Source: Candidatus Laterigemmans baculatus
GTDB lineage: Bacteria; Planctomycetota; Planctomycetia; Pirellulales; Pirellulaceae
Length of the DNA stretch: 33,476 nucleotides
Reading direction: 5' to 3'
Assembly (NCBI RefSeq): GCF_010367455.1
Contig: NZ_WRPR01000108.1
Span: forward strand, 1-33,476
Of the stretch, positions 21,873 to 31,868 are shown one piece after another. Position 1 is the first letter of the stretch, and the number at the start of each line of letters is the position of its first letter. The position numbers were made by a program, and so were the translations under genes. The notes below the pieces were generated by a model. That model was not told where the DNA came from. It searched no databases and saw nothing but the letters and a program-made list of their open reading frames with translations.

Positions 21873-23381
21873 TTATTCCTCGGGCGCTGAATCGCTGGCG
21901 TCCTCCGCGCTATTGACCACTTCACCGCCGTCGTCCTCTTCACCGTCGTCTTTCTTGTACTGATCGAGGCGACGGTAGAGGGTGCGGGCACCGATCCCGA
22001 GAATTTTGGCGGCCTCTTCGCGATTGCCGCCGGTCAGCGTCAGCGTGGACTGGATCGCCCATTTTTCGATGTCGGCCAGGGGGCGGCCAAGGAGACTCAT
22101 CTCGCTGCTGCCGGCGGCGACCATCTCCTGCGGTTCGGCTGCGCCTTCGTCCTCGCTCAGTTCCGGAGGGAGGTCGTCGATGTCGAGTTGGCCGTCGGTG
22201 TCGAGCACGACCAGGGTTTCGACGAAGTTTCGCAGCTGGCGAATATTGCCGGGCCAGTCGTATCCAAAGAACCGCTTGGTCACCGCGGGAGTGAAGTGGG
22301 CGGTCGGTTTCCCATGCCGTTTGAGGAATATTTTGCGGAAGTGGTCCATGAGCGGGATGATGTCGTCGCGCCGCTCGCGGAGGGGGGGAAGGACGATCGT
22401 GACGACTTTCAAGCGGAAGTAGAGGTCGTTGCGGAATTCGCCCGCCTCGACCATTGTTTCGAGCGGCCGGTTGGTGGCGCTGACCAGCCGCACGTTGACC
22501 TTGATCGGTTTGTTGTCGCCGACCCGCTGGATCTGGTGTTCTTCCAGCACCCGCAGCAATTTGATTTGGGTGGCCATCGGCATGTCGCCGACTTCGTCCA
22601 AGAACAGCGTGCCGCCGTTGGCGTATTCGAACGCTCCCACGCGATCGGAGGCAGCGTCGGTGAAGGCTCCGCGGACGTGCCCAAAGAGCTCGCTCTCGAC
22701 CAGCGTCTCGGAGACCGCGCGAGTGTTCAGGGCGACCATCCGCTTTGCCTTGCGGGGGCTGTTCTGGTGGATGGCCTGGGCGATCAACTCCTTGCCGGTG
22801 CCGCTCTCGCCGGTGATCAGGACCGTGGCATCGGTCGGTGCGATCCGTTTGAGACGGTCGATCACCGTCTGCATTTTGGCGCTGGCGTAAATGATCCCTT
22901 CGAAGCCGAATCGCTCGTCGAGCCGTTGGTGCAGTTCGGTGTTCTGGCGACGCAGGCGGACCGCTTCAGCCGCTTTCTCGGTCACCGCGCGGAGCCGCTG
23001 CGGCGTGATCGGTTTTTCGAGAAAGTTGAACGCCCCCTGCTGCATCGCCTCGACCGCTTTGGGGACTGTCGCGTGGCCGGTGACCATCACGACTTCGCTC
23101 TCCGGGAGGTTCTGGCGGGCGAGCTTGAGGATCTGCATCCCATCGACTTCGTTCATCACCATGTCGGTGATCACGAGATCGAACGTTTCCCGCTCGATCT
23201 GCTTGGCGCCCTCGGGACCGGTGGTGGCGACGTGGCAGCGGTAGCCGACTCGCTCGAGGCTCTCGGTCATCGCCCGCGCATGTGCCGGATCGTTGTCGAC
23301 GACCAGCACTGAAAAGTCGCCCGGCTGGAGCGGGCTGTCGGCCTCCGCTCGATCATCATTCTTGGGTTGCGTCTCGCTCAT
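21873..23381 (-). CDS. NtrC-family sigma-54-dependent response regulator
   Basis: This 502-residue protein has three parts. A receiver domain (about 23-135) has the phospho-acceptor Asp73 in [13 protein letters not shown], Thr101 and Lys123 (EKPITPQRL). A sigma-54 activator AAA+ domain (about 160-395) has Walker A GESGTGKE (191-198) and Walker B TLFLDE (258-263). A Fis-type helix-turn-helix ([20 protein letters not shown]) precedes a disordered acidic tail. It would be phosphorylated by a histidine kinase and drive transcription from sigma-54 promoters; no kinase gene is nearby. The loop that contacts sigma-54 reads GAFTDA (238-243) instead of the canonical GAFTGA. The start at 23381 (MSETQP) is chosen because the upstream codons to 23438 lack similarity. 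The gene follows the giant ATPase by 72 nt on the same strand, so it may belong to that operon. Confidence 0.92.
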   Translation of the reverse strand: MSETQPKNDDRAEADSPLQPGDFSVLVVDNDPAHARAMTESLERVGYRCHVATTGPEGAKQIERETFDLVITDMVMNEVDGMQILKLARQNLPESEVVMVTGHATVPKAVEAMQQGAFNFLEKPITPQRLRAVTEKAAEAVRLRRQNTELHQRLDERFGFEGIIYASAKMQTVIDRLKRIAPTDATVLITGESGTGKELIAQAIHQNSPRKAKRMVALNTRAVSETLVESELFGHVRGAFTDAASDRVGAFEYANGGTLFLDEVGDMPMATQIKLLRVLEEHQIQRVGDNKPIKVNVRLVSATNRPLETMVEAGEFRNDLYFRLKVVTIVLPPLRERRDDIIPLMDHFRKIFLKRHGKPTAHFTPAVTKRFFGYDWPGNIRQLRNFVETLVVLDTDGQLDIDDLPPELSEDEGAAEPQEMVAAGSSEMSLLGRPLADIEKWAIQSTLTLTGGNREEAAKILGIGARTLYRRLDQYKKDDGEEDDGGEVVNSAEDASDSAPEE

Positions 23382-23453
23382 CCGACCAATATTAGGCCAT
23401 CGGCCCCGAACCCGACAATCGGCCCCGAACCAATCCAAACGGGCGCTGGCCAG

Positions 23454-26400
23454 CTACTCGTCTTCGGCTTGGGATTCTTCGAGCAGCGTGCGGAGCTGTT
23501 CGTGCTGGCGGAGCGCCTCTTCGATCTGCTCGCGGAGACGGCTGACTTCTCGGGCGTTGCCGTTGGTCTCGGCCAGCAGCGGGCGGAGCCACTCCTGCAT
23601 CAAGTGGAATTGGCCGCGAACGACGTCTAGCATGACTCGCGGGACTTTGTGCTGGACCAGAACTTTTTGCTCCGGCGGGTCGCTGGCCTGCCGCTCAGCG
23701 ATCCGCTGTAGCCCGGCCGCCGTCTCGCGGACCGCGTCGCTGAGGACGTGCCGGTCGGCGTCGAACAGGCTGCTCAGTTTGGCCAGATGGTCGGCGATCC
23801 GTTCGGTCGCCTCGCGCCCGTCGCGGCTGGCTACGGCCTGCTGCATCACGCGGCGGATCGACTCGAGCCCGTCCCGCAGCGCCTGCAGCTGGCGCATCAG
23901 TTGGCCCATGCTGTCGGCCGGGTCGAGGTTTCCCATCCGCGTGTTTTCAACGTACGCGTATTTGATCGCCTCCCACCGCTCGGTCTCCTGCGGAGTGAGC
24001 GCGCCGGTCAGCTCCTTGAACTTCAGCACGTTGGCTTCGTTGTCGCCGGTGAGCGTTTGCGCGTCTTGTTCGTAGGTGCTGAAGATCAGCGACTGGAGCT
24101 CGGTCTGGTTCATGACCGGCACGACCCGCTCGGCCATGCGGTTCATGTTGCGATAACTGCCTTGCAACTTGAAGGGTGGTTCGGTGCGGTAGGCGTCGAC
24201 TTGAGCGGCGCTGCGGATGTATTGGCGATTGATCTTAAGCACCACGTCGCGGATGCGGATCAGCTTTTGCAACACCGCGAACATCTCGCGGACTTGGTCC
24301 ATCGACCAGGCTCCTTCCAGATCGATGCCCTCGAGCGTGTCTCGCTCGGCGGCGCGGATCAGCGCGCGGGCGTCCTGGGGCGAACCGCCAGCGAGCGGTT
24401 GCAGCGTGGGATTGCTGGTCAAACAGTTTTCCAGATAGCTCATCTCAAACGCGTCGACGGCCGTGCCGATCGTTTCGCCGAGGTTATACGTATCGGCCCG
24501 GTTGCTGAGCATGTCGGGAATCTGGAACCGCTCGCCGCTCTCGGTATAAGGATTTCCAGCCATCACAACGGCGACTCGCCGCCCGCGGAGGTCATACGTG
24601 CGGGTGTGCCCTTTCCAGACGCCTTCGATTTTGCGGGTCGCGTCGCAGAGCGAGATAAATTTCTGCAAAAGCTCGGGATGGACGTGTTGGATGTCGTCCA
24701 AATAGAGCATCACGTTGTCGCCCATTTCGAGCGCCATATTCAAGCGAATCATCTCCTCGCGAGCCGCCGCGTTGGGGGCTTCGGAGGGATCGAGCGATTT
24801 GACGTCGTGCCCGACCGCCGGACCGTTGATCTTGACGAAGATCAGCCCGAGCCGGTTGGCGATGTACTCCATCAGCGTCGTCTTGCCGTAACCGGGCGGG
24901 CTGATCAGCAACAGCAAGCCCATGCGGTCGACCCGTTTGCTCTCGCCGCTGACGCCGATCTGTTTGGCGAGGTTGTCTCCGACGAGCGGCAGATAAACTT
25001 CGTCGATCAGCCGGTTGCGGACAAAGCTGCTCAGCACCCGCGGTTTGAATTCCTCGATCCGCATCTCCTCTCGCGCCGCTTCGACCAAGGCGGCTTTGGT
25101 CGCTCGATGGGCGGTGAACCGAGGCACGACGTCCGCTTGGTAGCGGCGGACTCGAGTCAGCAGCTCGTGGTAGTGCACGCTCAGTCGCCCCGATTCGATA
25201 CGGCGATGCGAACCGGCCATTCCCTCGAGCAGGCGAGCGATCTCCACGTCTCTCACCCGCAGTCCTTCGATTCCGCCCCGGAGGATCAGCCAGGCCAGCT
25301 CATCGCGGTACGCCGACGCCGGATCGACAGCTGACGCCGAGCCATTCGCCGAGGTGGCATCGTCGGTGTGCGACTGCAGGAACGCTTCTGCCCAGTTGCG
25401 AGCCAGCACGAACGTTTCCAGCGGTGGGCGGTCTTCCCGCCAGGTCGCGTCTTCCACCCACCGCTCGCGGTCGCTTTGCGGGATCGATTCGCAGAAGCCG
25501 TGGTAGAGGTCGACCGCCCGTTGGCTCGCGGTCGGGGGAGCTTCCTGCGGCGCGGAGCGCTCGGCCGTGTCGCGGGTTTCCTGGACGAGTTCAGCGAACA
25601 GGTACTGTGCGATTTCCTCGGCCGAGACGCCGGGGAATAGTGCGCCGAGCGAGTGTTCCTCGAGGACTGGCGAGACCATTTCGGCGAGCCGTTGGCGAAA
25701 CTCGGCTGCCGGCCGCGCCGCGGGAAAGGCCCGAGCGAGTTTCGCGAAGCCGCCGATCCACTGCGTCATCCGCTGGCGTTCGGCTCGTCCGAGCAGCGTT
25801 TCCCACCACAGTCGGCCAGCCACGCGAATCGCCGGCCGGTGGGCGAGCAGTCCGATCCGCTCGTCGATGTCCCACAGCGTCGAGAGGATTCGCGCCGCGT
25901 CCTCATCGTGGACCCCCTTGGCGTAGCCTTCGCTCAGTCGTCGGCCGACCGCTTCGCGCGCGGCTGCCGCGGGATCGTCGCGGCCGACTCCCGCGTCGAA
26001 CAGGGAAACCGCGAGGAACTCGGCCCGATACACGTCGGCGTTCTCGCTGATCCACTCCTGGGCCCAAAGGTCGCGCGAATTTTCCAGATCGGGATGGACG
26101 AGCGGTTCGAAAAACTGGGTGCCGGTGAAATGCAGGCAGAGCTTGCCATCGCGGAGGACCGTGGTGAGATCGGCCGGCTGCGTATTGACGGCGAAGCGAT
26201 GTTTGCCGAGCCGGATTGCCTCGCCGCCATCCTCATACAGTTCTTGGCGATCTTTCAACTGGCGGATCGAATCCTCGCGGATCGTCTTCAGTCGACTCTG
26301 CAGATCGCCGACGCGCACGGTGTCGTCGAGTTTGCCCAGCTGGTCGATGATCCCGCGGACCTTCTCGACCATCAGGTCCGAAGCGAAGTAGGCGTGAATG

Positions 26401-28760
26401 GCATCGACCGAATCGAGCCGTCTGACGCGCGACTGGATACCTCCCAGGATCCGTTCGGCCGCCGACCCCAGCGTCTCGGCGTGGCGATTTCGCTTTTCGA
26501 CCAGCTGGACTTTGCGAGACTCGAACGCGTTGTAAAGTTCTTCGCGCTTCTCGGTCAGCCGCGCGACGAACTCATCGAACTCGGCGAAGCGTCCTTCGAG
26601 TTCTTCGAGCTGGACCATCAGCTTGGTCAGATACTCGTCGCATTTTTCGGGCTGATCGCTGACGCTCAGATAGCCCGAGGCGGTTTGGTCGAGCAGCTTC
26701 AGTTGCGAGGCGAACTCCGCGCGGCCTTCGGCGCCGACCAAATCGGCGAGCCGAGCTTTCAGCGAGCTGCGGACGCGGTTCAAGTTCGCCAGCGCGTCGC
26801 CGATCGCGTCGATGATCTCGGTCCGCTTGGTGGCATCCTCGATCCGCAAATTGCTGACCGTCTCGGTCAGCAGTTCGAGGTGGCCGGCGGCTTGATCGAT
26901 CTCCTCCTCGAGCGCTTTTCCCTCGGCTACCGTGGCGATACCCGCGACCCGCCCTTCGAGTTCGGCGGCCCGTTCGCGGTAGGGAGCCAAGGCGTTGTCG
27001 GTCAGCAGAAAGTCGACGCAGCGGCGGCTGAGACGTTCGGCTTTTTCTCCCAGAGAAGCCTCGATCGCCGCAATCCGCTCGGCGTCGCCGTAGCGGAGGT
27101 CGCGGAGTCCGATCGCGTGGCCCCGCTGCTCCCGCAGCGCCGCTAAGTGGCCGACAAAGTCGTCGATCGTGGCGAAGCGACCGCGGTCGATCTCCTTGAT
27201 CAGCTGTTCGGCCGCTTGTTCGACGGCGGTGGTCTTGGCCTCGGTCTCGCGGCGAACGCGGACGACCTTTTCAAACTCTTCGACCGCCGCCGAAGCCGCC
27301 TCGCGAATCGTTTGCAGCGGTTCGTTGAGGTGGCTGGCTTCCTCTTTATCGAGCCAGAAATAGCTGTCGAGGATATCGCTGGTTTTCTTTACCAGGTCGA
27401 CATACAGCCCGTCGTAGCTGTCTTCCTTATCGAGCAGAGAGAGAATCTCCGCGCATTCGGCCATCCCGCGGACCAGCTCTTTGTTGCCGATCTTATATAG
27501 CAGCGAATCGGTGTCGCTCTCGGGGACCACATCGGGACCGACGAAAGGCGTTTGCCAGATCTGGATCGCGTGGTGCTTTTGCGGCTCCGCGTGGCTGCGG
27601 AAGCAAACCATTTCTCCCTGTTCGAAAAACGTTTGGCCGCTGCAGATTTGGGGCGTATCGACCTGTTGGCGGATCAGGTTATAGCGCAGCTGGATGTAGT
27701 CGCCCGAATCGCGGCCATAGAACAGGTATAAGAAGTCTTCGCCGTTGGGGGCTGCGATGGTTCGTTCATAGAGCATGTCCACCAGCCCGTGATCGAACTG
27801 TTTGGACTCGCCGGTCTGCAGGTAGTAGCCGCCGGGATAGATGATCCCATGGTCGTCGGGCAGCAGCACGCAAGCCTGAGCGATCGCGTCGATCCGGTCG
27901 ACGCGATTGAGCTTGGCGTTGAAGACGAGATACCGAAACGCCTGTTCCTGATAGGGGCGAATCTTGAGCAGGACGAGGTTGCCGAGCGACGCGTAGTAGA
28001 TCTCTGCGTCGTCGAGCGTTTGGTCGGGATTGTCGACCGGTTCAGCATAGATCCCGCGACCGCTTTCGGTGTTGTCCTCAACCTTAATCGTCAGGTCGCC
28101 GCCGACGCATTCGACGAACACGCGGTCCTCGATCGCGATGTGCGGGTGGGCGCCATAGCGATGTTGGTCGCGGGTGGTCCGCTGCCACTCGAATTCGTGC
28201 TGAGGCGGGTAGCGGACCTCATGCTCGCTGCGGTTGTCGACGTACTCGAGCGGCCGATCCTCCTTGTTGGGCGGCAACCGCCATTTGAAGGTCTTGATGT
28301 CGAGCGGCGTTTTGCCGACCTGGAAGACCAGGTGCAGGAAGGGGCCGGCGAAGAAAAACTTGGCCAGCGAGGTGCCTTTGTAGAACCGATACAGTTCGCG
28401 AAAGTCGCGCTCGAACTGGTCGCTGTCGATCAGCTTGGAGAGGGGCTCGCTATGGAACTGGCGGTCCTCGAAGCGGTAGACGGCGAACACATCCTGGAGA
28501 TGGGTTTCGGTCTTGAGCCCGAACTGGACGTTGTAACCGAAGAGGAAGCGATCACCGATTGCGGCCAGATCCCGCGGGACGCAGTTGTGCTCGGTCGTGA
28601 CCCGGACGGTTTCGAGCAGCCGGGTCTCGATGTTGCCAAAAACGTCCGCCCGCGCCGCGTTGAGCGCGGCGATCCGTTGGCGGAGTTCACCGGCAGCTCC
28701 ACGGAGCCGTTCCCGCAGGACCTCATACGTTCCCGCGTCGAGATGCGTCGAAGAGGCCAT
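23454..28760 (-). CDS. Giant coiled-coil AAA+ ATPase, DUF3686 'DNA repair ATPase' type
   Basis: This 1768-residue protein has an N-terminal beta-rich region (about 60-440: FLFGYNVQFGLKTETHLQDV, FFAGPFLHLVFQVGK, IAIEDRVFVECVGG), which I take as the DUF3686 domain, and long helical, probably coiled-coil stretches (about 480-860; for example VEEFEKVVRVRRETEAKTTA, AEQLIKEIDR). A less regular middle leads to a C-terminal AAA+ module with Walker A PPGYGKTT (about 1287-1294) and Walker B VMLYLDDIQHV (about 1350). A further helical tail ends in EEALRQHEQLRTLLEESQ. Homologues are annotated 'DNA repair ATPase' without experimental support; the size and coiled coils would suit a remodelling machine or scaffold. 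It starts 11 nt after the flotillin gene, and that linkage suggests action at flotillin-rich membrane sites. The binding site before ATG 28760 is weak. Confidence 0.75.
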   Translation of the reverse strand: MASSTHLDAGTYEVLRERLRGAAGELRQRIAALNAARADVFGNIETRLLETVRVTTEHNCVPRDLAAIGDRFLFGYNVQFGLKTETHLQDVFAVYRFEDRQFHSEPLSKLIDSDQFERDFRELYRFYKGTSLAKFFFAGPFLHLVFQVGKTPLDIKTFKWRLPPNKEDRPLEYVDNRSEHEVRYPPQHEFEWQRTTRDQHRYGAHPHIAIEDRVFVECVGGDLTIKVEDNTESGRGIYAEPVDNPDQTLDDAEIYYASLGNLVLLKIRPYQEQAFRYLVFNAKLNRVDRIDAIAQACVLLPDDHGIIYPGGYYLQTGESKQFDHGLVDMLYERTIAAPNGEDFLYLFYGRDSGDYIQLRYNLIRQQVDTPQICSGQTFFEQGEMVCFRSHAEPQKHHAIQIWQTPFVGPDVVPESDTDSLLYKIGNKELVRGMAECAEILSLLDKEDSYDGLYVDLVKKTSDILDSYFWLDKEEASHLNEPLQTIREAASAAVEEFEKVVRVRRETEAKTTAVEQAAEQLIKEIDRGRFATIDDFVGHLAALREQRGHAIGLRDLRYGDAERIAAIEASLGEKAERLSRRCVDFLLTDNALAPYRERAAELEGRVAGIATVAEGKALEEEIDQAAGHLELLTETVSNLRIEDATKRTEIIDAIGDALANLNRVRSSLKARLADLVGAEGRAEFASQLKLLDQTASGYLSVSDQPEKCDEYLTKLMVQLEELEGRFAEFDEFVARLTEKREELYNAFESRKVQLVEKRNRHAETLGSAAERILGGIQSRVRRLDSVDAIHAYFASDLMVEKVRGIIDQLGKLDDTVRVGDLQSRLKTIREDSIRQLKDRQELYEDGGEAIRLGKHRFAVNTQPADLTTVLRDGKLCLHFTGTQFFEPLVHPDLENSRDLWAQEWISENADVYRAEFLAVSLFDAGVGRDDPAAAAREAVGRRLSEGYAKGVHDEDAARILSTLWDIDERIGLLAHRPAIRVAGRLWWETLLGRAERQRMTQWIGGFAKLARAFPAARPAAEFRQRLAEMVSPVLEEHSLGALFPGVSAEEIAQYLFAELVQETRDTAERSAPQEAPPTASQRAVDLYHGFCESIPQSDRERWVEDATWREDRPPLETFVLARNWAEAFLQSHTDDATSANGSASAVDPASAYRDELAWLILRGGIEGLRVRDVEIARLLEGMAGSHRRIESGRLSVHYHELLTRVRRYQADVVPRFTAHRATKAALVEAAREEMRIEEFKPRVLSSFVRNRLIDEVYLPLVGDNLAKQIGVSGESKRVDRMGLLLLISPPGYGKTTLMEYIANRLGLIFVKINGPAVGHDVKSLDPSEAPNAAAREEMIRLNMALEMGDNVMLYLDDIQHVHPELLQKFISLCDATRKIEGVWKGHTRTYDLRGRRVAVVMAGNPYTESGERFQIPDMLSNRADTYNLGETIGTAVDAFEMSYLENCLTSNPTLQPLAGGSPQDARALIRAAERDTLEGIDLEGAWSMDQVREMFAVLQKLIRIRDVVLKINRQYIRSAAQVDAYRTEPPFKLQGSYRNMNRMAERVVPVMNQTELQSLIFSTYEQDAQTLTGDNEANVLKFKELTGALTPQETERWEAIKYAYVENTRMGNLDPADSMGQLMRQLQALRDGLESIRRVMQQAVASRDGREATERIADHLAKLSSLFDADRHVLSDAVRETAAGLQRIAERQASDPPEQKVLVQHKVPRVMLDVVRGQFHLMQEWLRPLLAETNGNAREVSRLREQIEEALRQHEQLRTLLEESQAEDE

Positions 28761-28771
28761 AGCGAATTTTC

Positions 28772-30808
28772 TCAGGCGCCGTTGGGGCTAGGCTTTGCCG
28801 TGACGGTTAACCGTTCGAGCGTTTGATCGGCGAAACCCGCCGAGCCGGCCATTCCGAGCAGGCTGGTCAGTTGTCCGCGAATGTCTTCGCTCTTGGCCAT
28901 GCCCATCATTTTGGCGATCAGCGCCGCGACTGAAAGGTCTTTGACGTCGCTGCTATCGACATCGAATTGGCTGATCAGCTCGGTCAACTTGTCGCGGAAG
29001 TAAGCCGGGTTGCCATCGAAGAAGGTCTCCTTGATATCGGTCGCAACCCGGCTGTTGTAGACGAAGCGGTCGATGGCTTTGCCCCCTTTGACCGCGGCGG
29101 TGATCTGGTCGAAGAACTGGCCGTCGCCGCCGATGATGTCGATCCGCGCCGCCCGCAGGGCTTCGCCGACGACTCCGGCTTGCGATTCGGCGATCTGACG
29201 CTGGGCCTGGATCGCAGCGATCTCGACCTCCTTTTCCTTGTCCAGTTTCAGTTTGAACTCCTCGTGCTCCTTGCCGACCGAGTCGAGCTCCTTCATGGCG
29301 GTCGCCTTCTCGGTGATTCCCGCCGCTTCGCTGGCGTATTTTTGTTGCAGGACGTGGGCCTCGGCCAGTCCTTCCTTCTCGAGCGCCGAGGCGCGAGCCT
29401 CCATCACTCGGACGTCCGCCAATCCGCTCGCGGCGACCTTGGCCGTTTCGGCTTCGGCCAGCATCTTGGTGGCGGCGGTTTCCTTCTCGGCCGCATCGCG
29501 GCGGGCTTCGGCTTCGATACGGACCTTGGCGGCGAGCATTTCGGCCGCTCGTTTGGCCGCTTCGGCTGCCTTGGTTTCGCGAATCAAGGCTTCCTCGGCA
29601 GCCATCTCGGCCGCGGTGACCTGAACGACCTTCTTGCGGTCGGCGGCCGCCTTCTCTTCGGTATCCTTGATCCGTTCCCGCTCCTCGACGACCGCCCGTT
29701 CGACGGCGACCCGCTCGCGGATGACTTCTTGGATATTGCGATTTTCGACTTCGATCGCTTTTTCCTTCTCGACGCTCGCCACGCCGACGACGCGTTCCCG
29801 TTCGGTTGCTTCGAGCATCCGATCGCGTTCGACCCGTTCGACCTCGATCGCGTCGGTCCGCTCTTTGTTCCGCATCGCGACCAGGATCTGCCGGTTCTTG
29901 TTTTCCTCGGCAATCCCCAGCTCTTCCTCGGTCGTGATTCGGGCCCGCTCGGACTGCAGTCGCTGTTCTTCGCGAACCCGCGCCGCGGCGGCGTTTTCGC
30001 GGGCTTCAATTTCAGCAATTTCTCGGCGTTGTTTCTCGACCGCCTCGACCCGTTGCCGCTCGAGCTCGAGAATCGTCTCCTCCGCTTCGACATCCTGCTT
30101 CTTCAGCAGTTTCTCTTTGTCGCGGGTGAATTGGTTTTCCTTGACCTTTTCCTTGGACGTCAGCTCGGTGATCTTTTTGATCCCCTCGGCGTCCAGGATG
30201 TTGTTGGGATTGAGCAGCTCGAGAGGGGTTTGCTCGAGATAGTCGATCGCCGCGTCGTCCAGCCGGTAGCCGTTCAAATCGGTGCCGATCACCCGCAGGA
30301 TCTGATCCTTGAACTGATCGCGTTTGTCGTACAGATCGACGAAGTCAAACTGTTTGCCGACCGTTTTCAGCGCTTCGCTGAATTTGGCGTCGAACAATTC
30401 GCGGAGCGTCTCGAGCTGGCTGCAGCGTTTGGCGCCGATCGATTGGGCGACCTCGCGAATTTCTTCTTCGGTTTTGTCGACGCGAATGAAGAAGGCGACT
30501 TTGATGTCGGCGCGGATGTTATCGCGACAGATCAAGCCTTCGGAGCCTTGGCGGGCGATCTCAAAGCTCTTCAGCGTCAGGTCCATGCGCTCGGTGTGGT
30601 TGAACACCGGGATCACGACCATGCCACCGCCGGAGACGACCCGCATGTCCCGCTTGCCCCCGGTGACGATCAACGCCTCGTCGGGACCGACTTTGACGTA
30701 GAAGGTGCTCACCAGGATGGCAACGGCCGCGGCCAGTAAGACGCCGATCGCAATCACGATCGCCGCGGTCTGGCCCGTGAGGATTTGGCTCCACAGGAAT
30801 AAATTCAT
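28772..30808 (-). CDS. Flotillin / SPFH-domain protein, YqiK-like
   Basis: This 678-residue protein has one N-terminal membrane segment (TAAIVIAIGVLLAAAVAILV, about 14-33), then an SPFH/band 7 domain (about 34-215: YVKVGPDEALIVTGG, GGMVVIPVFNHTERMDL, ICRDNIRADIKVAFFIRVDK). A very long Glu/Ala/Arg-rich coiled coil follows (about 230-560, EAEETILELERQRVEAVEKQ and many similar). The C-terminal part (IIGGDGQFFDQITAAVKGGK, FVYNSRVATDIKETFFDG) matches the flotillin oligomerisation region. Bacterial flotillins organise membrane microdomains and protein complexes. The ATG shares bases with the stop of the YqiJ-like gene (ATGA, 30805-30808), so translation is coupled, and the ATPase gene follows 11 nt later. 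E. coli YqiK (about 550 residues) is the nearest characterised relative I know; this one is longer in the coil. Confidence 0.93.
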   Translation of the reverse strand: MNLFLWSQILTGQTAAIVIAIGVLLAAAVAILVSTFYVKVGPDEALIVTGGKRDMRVVSGGGMVVIPVFNHTERMDLTLKSFEIARQGSEGLICRDNIRADIKVAFFIRVDKTEEEIREVAQSIGAKRCSQLETLRELFDAKFSEALKTVGKQFDFVDLYDKRDQFKDQILRVIGTDLNGYRLDDAAIDYLEQTPLELLNPNNILDAEGIKKITELTSKEKVKENQFTRDKEKLLKKQDVEAEETILELERQRVEAVEKQRREIAEIEARENAAAARVREEQRLQSERARITTEEELGIAEENKNRQILVAMRNKERTDAIEVERVERDRMLEATERERVVGVASVEKEKAIEVENRNIQEVIRERVAVERAVVEERERIKDTEEKAAADRKKVVQVTAAEMAAEEALIRETKAAEAAKRAAEMLAAKVRIEAEARRDAAEKETAATKMLAEAETAKVAASGLADVRVMEARASALEKEGLAEAHVLQQKYASEAAGITEKATAMKELDSVGKEHEEFKLKLDKEKEVEIAAIQAQRQIAESQAGVVGEALRAARIDIIGGDGQFFDQITAAVKGGKAIDRFVYNSRVATDIKETFFDGNPAYFRDKLTELISQFDVDSSDVKDLSVAALIAKMMGMAKSEDIRGQLTSLLGMAGSAGFADQTLERLTVTAKPSPNGA

Positions 30809-31548
30809 CGATCCGCCTCAGAAGACTGGACTGTGTAAATCCGCGTTTTGGTATCAAAATCCACGATCGTCGCTCGCTGGCCTTTCACCAAGGTTTCACC
30901 CGTGGTTCGGACGTTTAGAAGCAGCGGAGCCGCATCGGTCTTATACTTCGCTCGTCCGAATTGAGCGGTGGCTTCGGTAGTCGAAATCTCACACTCTTCG
31001 CCGATCATCCGGTCGCTGCGATAAAAATGGTTTCGCTCGAACCACCGCGTCATTGGACCGGTGGCCAATTTCGTCACCCCCACGGCGAGCACCGCATTGC
31101 GGCTGGCCAAGAGGAGGCTGGCAAGCAAGGTCGGCGCATAGCGATGGCGGTCAAAGGCGTCCCACAGGACGAGCGAGATCACCCACCAGGTGAAGCCAAA
31201 TAGCCCCATCCAGACGAACAACGGCACCCGGCTGAGATTCAGCCAGCGGACCGTCGCTGCCCCCAGGGAGCCGAGCGAGTCGAGCGAATCGGGGAGCTCC
31301 TCCGCTCCTCCACCACCGAGCGAACCACTCCCAGCAGCCCCACTCCCAGCAGCCCCACCGCTGGGAAGCTCGCCTCCCGCCTCGGGCAAATCGCCGCCCG
31401 ATCCAAACTCGGGGCTCTCCAGATCGGCATCGGCGAGCCCGACGAGGATCAGGATCGCGTAAATGAGCAGAAAACCGAGCATCACGCTGGCCGGCCAGAC
31501 CGGTCCGGTGAACGCCGTTTCGAGCAGACCTGTCAGTGTTGCTGGCAC
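30805..31548 (-). CDS. YqiJ-like (DUF1449) membrane protein with OB-fold tail
   Basis: This 247-residue protein has an N-terminal membrane segment (VWPASVMLGFLLIYAILILV), then a Gly/Ser/Ala-rich linker (GGELPSGGAAGSGAAGSGSL) and two more hydrophobic segments (VPLFVWMGLFGFTWWVISLV and LLASLLLASRNAVLAVGVTK). The C-terminal beta-rich part (about 175-247: MIGEECEISTTEATAQFGRA, LLLNVRTTGETLVKGQRATI, VDFDTKTRIYTVQ) is an NfeD-like OB fold. NfeD and YqiJ proteins are the usual partners of flotillins and are encoded before them. GTG at 31548 is my start because GGGGA lies about 9 nt before it; a TTG at 31599 in the same frame would add 17 residues. It is the first gene of the flotillin-ATPase operon. 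Confidence 0.85.
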   Translation of the reverse strand: MPATLTGLLETAFTGPVWPASVMLGFLLIYAILILVGLADADLESPEFGSGGDLPEAGGELPSGGAAGSGAAGSGSLGGGGAEELPDSLDSLGSLGAATVRWLNLSRVPLFVWMGLFGFTWWVISLVLWDAFDRHRYAPTLLASLLLASRNAVLAVGVTKLATGPMTRWFERNHFYRSDRMIGEECEISTTEATAQFGRAKYKTDAAPLLLNVRTTGETLVKGQRATIVDFDTKTRIYTVQSSEADR

Positions 31549-31868
31549 AGTCGAATTCCCCGGAACGACTTCTGCGGCGTGGCGCCCTCGGCGACCCAAT
31601 TCTCCGCACCCAAGTCTAGGATGTCCCCCGATGCAGGGGGATTAGAAACACAGCAAAAAGCTCACTTTTTTCCCGCCTCCCGGGGGCTCGTGTGCAAGCC
31701 CGCTGGGGAGGCCTCGCCGCTGATGGGAGACGCCGCAAAAATCCCCCTCATGGTTCCTACGCCATCTGCCCCCCCTGATGTAAGGGAGCGCTGAGCTGGC
31801 ACGGTGTTCGTCGTCGGCGGGCCAACCTTGGCACTTTTTTGGGGAACCAGCCGCTCGGTTGCTGAGGC
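31549..31868. promoter_or_regulatory. Intergenic region upstream of the flotillin operon
   Basis: No gene is supported in these 320 bp. The promoter of the YqiJ-flotillin-ATPase operon should lie here on the minus strand. I see a small palindrome, TCCCCC-GATGCA-GGGGGA (31624-31641), and A/T-rich tracts near 31660-31675 and 31735, but no clear sigma-70 or sigma-54 site reading towards the operon. GCCA-ACCT-TGGC followed by a T-run (around 31822-31840) reads rightwards, where no plus-strand gene ends. Confidence 0.3.

Noticed and set aside
22188-23312. Long plus-strand open frames opposite the response regulator, ATPase and flotillin genes
   Set aside because: They are antisense shadows of GC-rich genes, without binding sites or family motifs.
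31827-31842. TGGCAC followed by a T-run, like a sigma-54 promoter
   Set aside because: The -12 element lacks GC and it reads rightwards, away from the operon start and into the 3' end of a minus-strand gene.
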